Part shown: positions 59,603-64,000 of the stretch, one piece after another
How the letters are laid out: each line of letters starts with the position of its first letter
Position numbering within the stretch: the first letter of the stretch is position 1
Assembly (NCBI RefSeq): GCF_044377145.1
Contig: NZ_JBILJQ010000012.1
Location: 18,630 to 82,629, forward strand
Direction of reading: 5' to 3'
Length of the DNA: 64,000 nt
Origin: Aquimonas sp044377145
GTDB lineage: Bacteria > Pseudomonadota > Gammaproteobacteria > Xanthomonadales > Xanthomonadaceae
Notes under the pieces: model-generated
Told to the model about the DNA's origin: nothing
Databases searched by the model: none
Seen by the model: the letters and a program-made list of their open reading frames with translations, nothing else
Program-made: the position numbers and the translations under genes

Positions 59603-61633
59603 ATGGCCAACCTGACTCGCATCCGCACCCTCGCCCTGATCGGCGCCGCTGGCAGCGGCAAGACCACACTGGCCGAGCAGCTGTTGCACGCAGCGGGGGC
59701 CATTCCGCAGGTAGGCACGGTCGAGAAAGGCAACACCGTCAGCGACTACGATCCGCTGGAAAAGCGGATGCAGCACTCGCTGAGTTCAAGCCTGCTGCTC
59801 TTCGATCACGCCGGCCTGCGGGTCTATCTGATCGACACCCCTGGCGCCCCCGACTTCAGCGGCCACTCCCTGCCCGCGCTTGAGGCGGTGGAAACCGCCG
59901 TGGTTGTCATCGATGCCCAGCGCGGCATTGAGCTGATGGCGCAACGGGCGATGGACACCGCGCTGGCCCGCGGTCGCGATCGGGTCATCGTGATCAACCG
60001 GATCGATGCCCCGGGTATCGACCTGCCGGCCCTGCTTGAGCAGATCCAGACCACCTTCGGCCGCGAGTGCCTGCCGCTCAATCTGCCCAATGCCGGCGGC
60101 GTGCAGGACTGTTTTTTCGCCTGCTCAGGTGCCTCCGATTTCGGCTCGGTCGCGGAGTCACATCGTGCTCTGGTTGAACAAGTGGTCGAGGTGGACCCTG
60201 ACTTCGTCGAGCGCTATCTCAACGAGGGCGATGTGCCGGCGAGCGAGCTGCACGCGCCGCTGGAGCAGGCGCTGCGCGAGGGCCATCTGGTGCCGATCCT
60301 GTTCACCGCGGCCAAGTCAGGCGTGGGCGTGCCCGAACTGCTGAGCTGTATCGAGAAACTGCTGCCGAATCCGCTGGAGGCCAATCCGCCCGCGTTCGAG
60401 CGCAGCGAAGGCGAGACATCGGTGGCGGTGGAAGTGCGCATCGATCCGAATGAACACGTGCTGGCGCATGTGTTCGCGGTGCGCAGCGACCCCTTTCTCG
60501 GCAAGCTCGGCCTGGTCCGCGTGCACCAGGGCACGCTCAGCCGGAACATGCAGCTCTATGTCGGCCATGCGCGCAAGCCGGTGCGGGTGGCGCATCTGTT
60601 CACCCTGCAGGGCAAGACCCAGCTGCCGATCGACGCGGCCACCGCCGGCGAGATCTGCGTGGTCGCCAAGCTCGATGAACTGCACACCGACGCGGTGCTG
60701 CACGACGCCGCCGAAGACGCGCATCTGCATCTGGCGTCGCTGAAACTGCCGACCCCTGTGCATGGTCTGGCGATCGCCCCGGCCCGCCACGGCGATGAAC
60801 AGCGCCTGTGGGACGTGCTGCATCGGCTGGTGGAGGAAGACCCCTGCCTGCTGCTGGAACAAAGCACGCAGACCGGCCAGATGCTGGTCTACGGTCTCGG
60901 TGATCTGCACCTTCGCGTGCTGCTGGAGCGCCTGCGTGAGGCCTACCGCTTCGAGGTGCTGACCGAACCGCCGCGGATCGCATATCGCGAGACGATCAGC
61001 ACCGCGGCCGAAGGCAATCATCGCCACAAGAAGCAGACCGGCGGTGCCGGCCAGTTCGGCGAGGTCTATCTGCGCGTCGAGCCCTTGCCGCGCGGGGGCG
61101 GGTTCGAGTTCATCAATGCGGTCAAAGGTGGGGTGATTCCGAGTGCGCTGATCCCGGCCGTTGAGAAAGGCGTGCGCGAGGCCTGCGCCCAGGGCGTGAT
61201 CGCCGGCTATCCACTGGTCGACATCAAGGTCAGCGTCTACGACGGCAAGTACCACAGCGTCGACAGCAAGGAAGTCGCCTTCGTCACTGCGGCCAGGAAA
61301 GCGCTGCAGGCCGCCGTGCGCGACGCGCGCCCGACCCTGCTGGAGCCCATCGTGCAGGTCGATGTGCTGACCCCTGAACACAGCGTCGGCGATGTCAGTG
61401 GCGATCTCGCCAGCCATCGCGGCCAGGTCACCGGCACTCGCGCCGCCATGCCGGGTCAGCTGCGCGTGCAGGGCCTGGCGCCGCTGGCCGAGCTGGTCAA
61501 CTTCCAGACCCGCCTGAATGCGCTGACCAGCGGCCAGGCCAGCTACACGCTGAGCCTGAGCCACCATGAGCCGGTGCCGCCAAATCTGCAGCAGCAGCTG
61601 GTGTCTGCGTACCGGAGCCACGAGGACGAGTGA
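59603..61633 (+). CDS. Elongation factor G-like GTPase
   Basis: 676 residues from ATG 59603. GTPase domain: G1 LIGAAGSGKTTLAEQ, G3 DTPGAPDFSG, G4 NRIDAPG (Arg for the usual Lys of NKxD). Domains II-V follow, with HKKQTGGAGQFGEVYLRVEP (domain IV) and SKEVAFVTAARKAL. The switch I region, GNTVSDYDPLEKRMQHSLSS, differs from canonical EF-G (ERGITI). So it belongs to the EF-G-like group of unclear role rather than being the essential translocase. The usual fusA context (rpsL, rpsG, tuf) is absent. Confidence 0.9.
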   Translation: MANLTRIRTLALIGAAGSGKTTLAEQLLHAAGAIPQVGTVEKGNTVSDYDPLEKRMQHSLSSSLLLFDHAGLRVYLIDTPGAPDFSGHSLPALEAVETAVVVIDAQRGIELMAQRAMDTALARGRDRVIVINRIDAPGIDLPALLEQIQTTFGRECLPLNLPNAGGVQDCFFACSGASDFGSVAESHRALVEQVVEVDPDFVERYLNEGDVPASELHAPLEQALREGHLVPILFTAAKSGVGVPELLSCIEKLLPNPLEANPPAFERSEGETSVAVEVRIDPNEHVLAHVFAVRSDPFLGKLGLVRVHQGTLSRNMQLYVGHARKPVRVAHLFTLQGKTQLPIDAATAGEICVVAKLDELHTDAVLHDAAEDAHLHLASLKLPTPVHGLAIAPARHGDEQRLWDVLHRLVEEDPCLLLEQSTQTGQMLVYGLGDLHLRVLLERLREAYRFEVLTEPPRIAYRETISTAAEGNHRHKKQTGGAGQFGEVYLRVEPLPRGGGFEFINAVKGGVIPSALIPAVEKGVREACAQGVIAGYPLVDIKVSVYDGKYHSVDSKEVAFVTAARKALQAAVRDARPTLLEPIVQVDVLTPEHSVGDVSGDLASHRGQVTGTRAAMPGQLRVQGLAPLAELVNFQTRLNALTSGQASYTLSLSHHEPVPPNLQQQLVSAYRSHEDE

Positions 61634-61726
61634 ACCCGCCGGCAATCGATGCGAGCGCGAACGGGCGCAAGGCCAGGCCCCATGCGACAATCGCGCCCCC
61701 ATTCAACACCGTAAAGGACCCACAGC

Positions 61727-61798
61727 ATGAAAGCTGCCCGCAACCGTCGTCGCAAAAACCGCCTGCGCAGCAACTTCCGCTCGCGCAGCAAGCTGTAA
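61727..61798 (+). CDS. 23-residue Arg/Lys-rich micro-ORF
   Basis: ATG at 61727, TAA at 61796-61798. AAAGGA lies ten bases before the ATG, a good ribosome site. The peptide starts MKAARNRRRKNRL and ends with RSRSKL; 8 Arg and 3 Lys in 23 residues, one Phe, no acidic residues. A palindrome follows at once and then a strong terminator, so it would be the last, or only, gene of a short transcript. It is too small for homology by eye. It might be a ribosome- or nucleic-acid-binding micro-protein, or chance. Confidence 0.5.
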   Translation: MKAARNRRRKNRLRSNFRSRSKL

Positions 61799-61819
61799 TC
61801 AATCAAGCGCTTTGATTGA
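61799..61819. repeat. Short palindrome after the micro-ORF
   Basis: TCAATCAA-GCGCT-TTGATTGA, arms 61799-61806 and 61812-61819, starting directly after the TAA. It could be an operator or part of a double hairpin with the following terminator. Confidence 0.6.
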
Positions 61820-61821
61820 CC

Positions 61822-61870
61822 CAGGGCGCCAACCGACGCGATCAGCATCGGTTGGCGCCCTGTTTGTTTG
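61822..61870 (+). terminator. Strong Rho-independent terminator
   Basis: Perfect 15-bp stem: CAGGGCGCCAACCGA (61822-61836) and its complement at 61848-61862, loop of 11, followed by TTTGTTTGG. It lies 23 bp after the micro-ORF stop. It may also stop transcription of the sialidase gene coming from the other side. The remaining bases up to 61975 hold nothing I recognise. Confidence 0.85.
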
Positions 61871-61975
61871 GAACCCCGCTGAACGACCGAGATCACTCAG
61901 CGTCGCGTGCACTGGATCCGCCTGCCGCGCAGGGGTCCAGTCCGCAGTGATCCGCTCAGGCTGCGCTCCCGAAGA

Positions 61976-63862
61976 TCAGGGGCAGGCAATGCCCGGCGGG
62001 CGGCCAATCCGCTGCAGAGTCAGGCTCTGCCCGCCATCGACCCCTGACAGCCTTGCGGTGGCGGCACCACAGCTGTCAAAGCGCAACTCCAGCGTGCCCC
62101 ACGCGCTGCGTTGAATCGCCGCCGGGTTCAAGCCATTGAAGCGCCCGCCGCTGACCTGCTGCAGCGGAATGCGCAGCGTCTCGCCGAAGCTCGGCCGCCC
62201 GCTGTGAAGGCCGGTCAGGAACAGGTTCTGGCCGGAATCACGGTGGCCGAAGAACACCACGGTCATCACATCCCCTTCGATCCAGTCGATCTGGAAGCCC
62301 TGCCCATTCGTGGCGGGTTCGTACCACAGCCCTGCCAAGGCCAGCGGATTGCTCGGCGAGGCCGACGGCGCGGTGGACAGTTCGATCCGGCTCACCGCCA
62401 TGCCGAGGGTGCCGTTCTCATAGACCGGATGCCCGGCAAACACGGCATCGCTGCCGCTGACAAGGCTGATGTAGTCACCGATGAACTGGAACGCTGGATG
62501 GTTCCCTGAACTGCCGAGGACACCATTCGGCGCCCACCACGTCAGCTGCGACGGGATCGGTTCCGGCGTCAGCCGTGTCCGCTGCCAGCTGGCGCCCGCG
62601 TCCAGGCTGCGTGCATACCAGAGGTGCACATCCACCGACTCGCGTTCATCCGCCTGCGGGCCCGTGCCGGTTTCGAAGTAGATCAGGTGCAAGCCGCCGG
62701 CCGCATCGATATCCAGCCAGGGCATGAACTGGTCGGAGTAGGCCGCAAGCCCCGCGCTGAGATTGCGCGCGGCGCCCCAGCTGCGGCCGCCGTCACTCGA
62801 TACGCGCAGCAACACGTCGACATCAAGATCGCGCGGCGCACCCGCGCGGCGTGCGGTCACATCATGCAGAACCGCGAACAGGCGGCCATCGACCGGCGAC
62901 TGTGCCACCACGGCTGCCGGCGCAACGCGAAAGCCACCGGCGACCGCAGATCCCGTGAGCTCAGTGAAACTGCCAGCGAAGTCGTGCAGGCTGGCAGGGA
63001 AGCGCAGCGAGCTCGAGGCCTCCGAATCGCCTGCAACGAACAGCGCCTGCGCGGAGTTGTCGCCGGCACGCCCGAGATAGCTGATGAACAGGCGGCCATC
63101 GGCCAGCACCAACGGCTGCAGCAGGTTAAGGACGTTGTTGACGTTTTGAGGATCCGCCCAGGTCTCCCCACCATCGCGACTGGCACGCACGCCACTGATA
63201 TCGGTGTGATAGATCACCGCTTGGCCCTGGGTATCGGTGCCAGCCGCCAGCCAACCCTTGTCCAATCTCACGTAGAAGGGCTGCTCGACGATGCGGCCAG
63301 CACCGATGCGGTCAGGCGAGCCCGGAAGGCTCTTGGCCATCCACAGGGTCCGTTCAAAGTTCTCCCGGTCCAGCATCTTGCTGACGAGCAGGCTGTCGCT
63401 GCCGGGGTCGTATTCCAGCGTGGGATCGAAGTGGATGCTCCGAGGCACATCACTGAATGGGCTTGGGATCGGCTGAAAGTTGCGTCCCCCGTTGGTGCTG
63501 TAGGCGAGCGCCAATCGCGTCAAGGTGCTGCGATCCGGCTGCTGCCGTCCGGTCATCCAGACCGCATACAGGCCCTCCGGGCGATCGTTGCGGGCCGGCA
63601 CAACTTTGAGCTGCACCTCGTAGTTCTGCGTCAGCGGGTCCGGCGTATCGAGACGCGCCCGACTGACCCGCAGCTCGGTCGTGGCCAGCACGCTGGTACT
63701 GGGCAGATGGCTTTGCGGCACCCGCTCCGGCACACCGCGGTAGTACTTGCCGAACGGCACCGGCGCGAGTGCCGGCGGGCCGAAGTCAAGCCGTGCTGAA
63801 GGCGAAGAAGCACAGGCGGACAACACCAACATCGAAGCGAAAACACACCAAAAAGAACGCAT
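61976..63862 (-). CDS. Sialidase-like (BNR repeat) lipoprotein with extra C-terminal domain
   Basis: 628 residues from ATG 63862; an in-frame TTG lies five codons upstream. Lipobox LSACAS. Four Asp-box-like motifs mark a beta-propeller: STNGGRNF, SRDGGETW, SSDGGRSWG and SLDAGASWQ. The catalytic Arg triad and Tyr/Glu of true sialidases are not clearly found, so it may bind rather than cut glycans. About residues 508-628 are a separate beta domain (GLWYEP, NLFLTG, SGGRFNGLNP, WGTLELRFDSC, LTLQRI) shared with the secreted cyclophilin at 41399. No signs of transfer. Confidence 0.83.
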   Translation of the reverse strand: MRSFWCVFASMLVLSACASSPSARLDFGPPALAPVPFGKYYRGVPERVPQSHLPSTSVLATTELRVSRARLDTPDPLTQNYEVQLKVVPARNDRPEGLYAVWMTGRQQPDRSTLTRLALAYSTNGGRNFQPIPSPFSDVPRSIHFDPTLEYDPGSDSLLVSKMLDRENFERTLWMAKSLPGSPDRIGAGRIVEQPFYVRLDKGWLAAGTDTQGQAVIYHTDISGVRASRDGGETWADPQNVNNVLNLLQPLVLADGRLFISYLGRAGDNSAQALFVAGDSEASSSLRFPASLHDFAGSFTELTGSAVAGGFRVAPAAVVAQSPVDGRLFAVLHDVTARRAGAPRDLDVDVLLRVSSDGGRSWGAARNLSAGLAAYSDQFMPWLDIDAAGGLHLIYFETGTGPQADERESVDVHLWYARSLDAGASWQRTRLTPEPIPSQLTWWAPNGVLGSSGNHPAFQFIGDYISLVSGSDAVFAGHPVYENGTLGMAVSRIELSTAPSASPSNPLALAGLWYEPATNGQGFQIDWIEGDVMTVVFFGHRDSGQNLFLTGLHSGRPSFGETLRIPLQQVSGGRFNGLNPAAIQRSAWGTLELRFDSCGAATARLSGVDGGQSLTLQRIGRPPGIACP

Positions 63863-63924
63863 TCCGAAACCATCCAATCGGAACGCGTCAACCCCTTTGA
63901 GACAGCCTGTTCACCAGATAGCTG

Positions 63925-64000
63925 TCATTCGTTCTCCTGAGTGGCGGATTCGCTCATGCTTGCGATCTCGTTGCTTCCGAGTTCACTGGGCAGGGTCACG
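63925..64000 (-). CDS. Possible C-terminal end of a gene entering from the right edge
   Basis: An open minus-strand frame from the edge encodes 24 residues (ELGSNEIASMSESATQENE at the end) and stops at TGA 63925-63927. Its polar, acidic end looks like a natural C-terminus, and the next gene, the sialidase-like one, starts 62 bp further on the same strand. Too short to name. Confidence 0.4.
   Translation of the reverse strand, partial: VTLPSELGSNEIASMSESATQENE

Noticed and set aside
60317..61702. 461-codon minus-strand frame opposite the EF-G-like gene
   Set aside because: Antisense to a conserved GTPase; no domain seen.

Overview
The window is high-GC chromosomal DNA of a gammaproteobacterium. 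It most resembles the Xanthomonadales (Lysobacterales). The support is an xanthomonad-type LigA with an extra segment before BRCT, the rlmD-nagZ-hpt-mtnP gene order, leuS-lptE-holA, scpA-scpB-rluB, DUF4845-rnc-era-recO, and several secreted families common in that order. The genus cannot be told from the sequence alone. Nearly all of it is coding, with many ATGA/GTGA stop-start overlaps. I see no rRNA, tRNA, CRISPR array, prophage or plasmid genes.

Layout. 1-7347 (minus): rlmD-nagZ-hpt-mtnP-dapB, then carA, an intervening membrane-anchored gene, and the start of carB (rRNA methylation, cell-wall recycling, purine/methylthio salvage, lysine, carbamoyl phosphate). 7513-11134: an SDR enzyme, a large YdbH/AsmA-like envelope protein and a divergent REC-Hpt signalling protein. 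11320-14055 (minus): DUF4845-rnc-era-recO. 14176-20077 (minus): smc and ligA. 20102-21587 (minus): a PpiC lipoprotein, BolA and YciI. 21770-26483 (plus): a Sua5/YciO-like gene, then scpA-scpB-rluB ending at a hairpin. 26758-29383: a gene broken by one in-frame TAG, then a chemoreceptor. 29423-33239: DUF924, a secreted pectate-lyase-like protein, and an IS10-like element inserted into a MITE-like palindromic repeat. 33349-37622 (minus): leuS-lptE-holA. 37750-46915 (plus): a cNMP/CBS/nucleotidyltransferase protein with a coupled exonuclease, nei, a secreted cyclophilin, a vWA protein and a DUF1800-DUF1501 pair. 46899-52627: an XRE regulator divergent from two small membrane proteins, PhnA, a dienelactone hydrolase and a DUF2157-DUF4401-GDYXXLXY membrane operon. 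52900-59408: small secreted and stress genes, including two tandem paralogs with internally duplicated domains, a PagL-like protein, YajD, a degenerate pseudouridine synthase, a HAD phosphatase, and DUF883 and PRC-barrel proteins. 59603-64000: an EF-G-like GTPase, a 23-codon basic micro-ORF with a strong terminator, and a sialidase-like lipoprotein.

Most notable points. (1) The first ~900 bp of ligA has clearly lower GC than everything around it, and the zipA gene usually lying between smc and ligA is absent at exactly that junction, which suggests a local allelic replacement. (2) An IS10-like element of 1330 bp with target duplication sits inside a ~156-bp palindromic element next to holA, where nadD would be expected. 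(3) A 23-residue Arg/Lys-rich micro-ORF has its own ribosome site and terminator. (4) The same uncharacterised C-terminal domain is fused to two unrelated secreted proteins, a cyclophilin and a sialidase-like lipoprotein. (5) A pseudouridine synthase homolog has lost both its catalytic Asp and the NRQxRRM motif.
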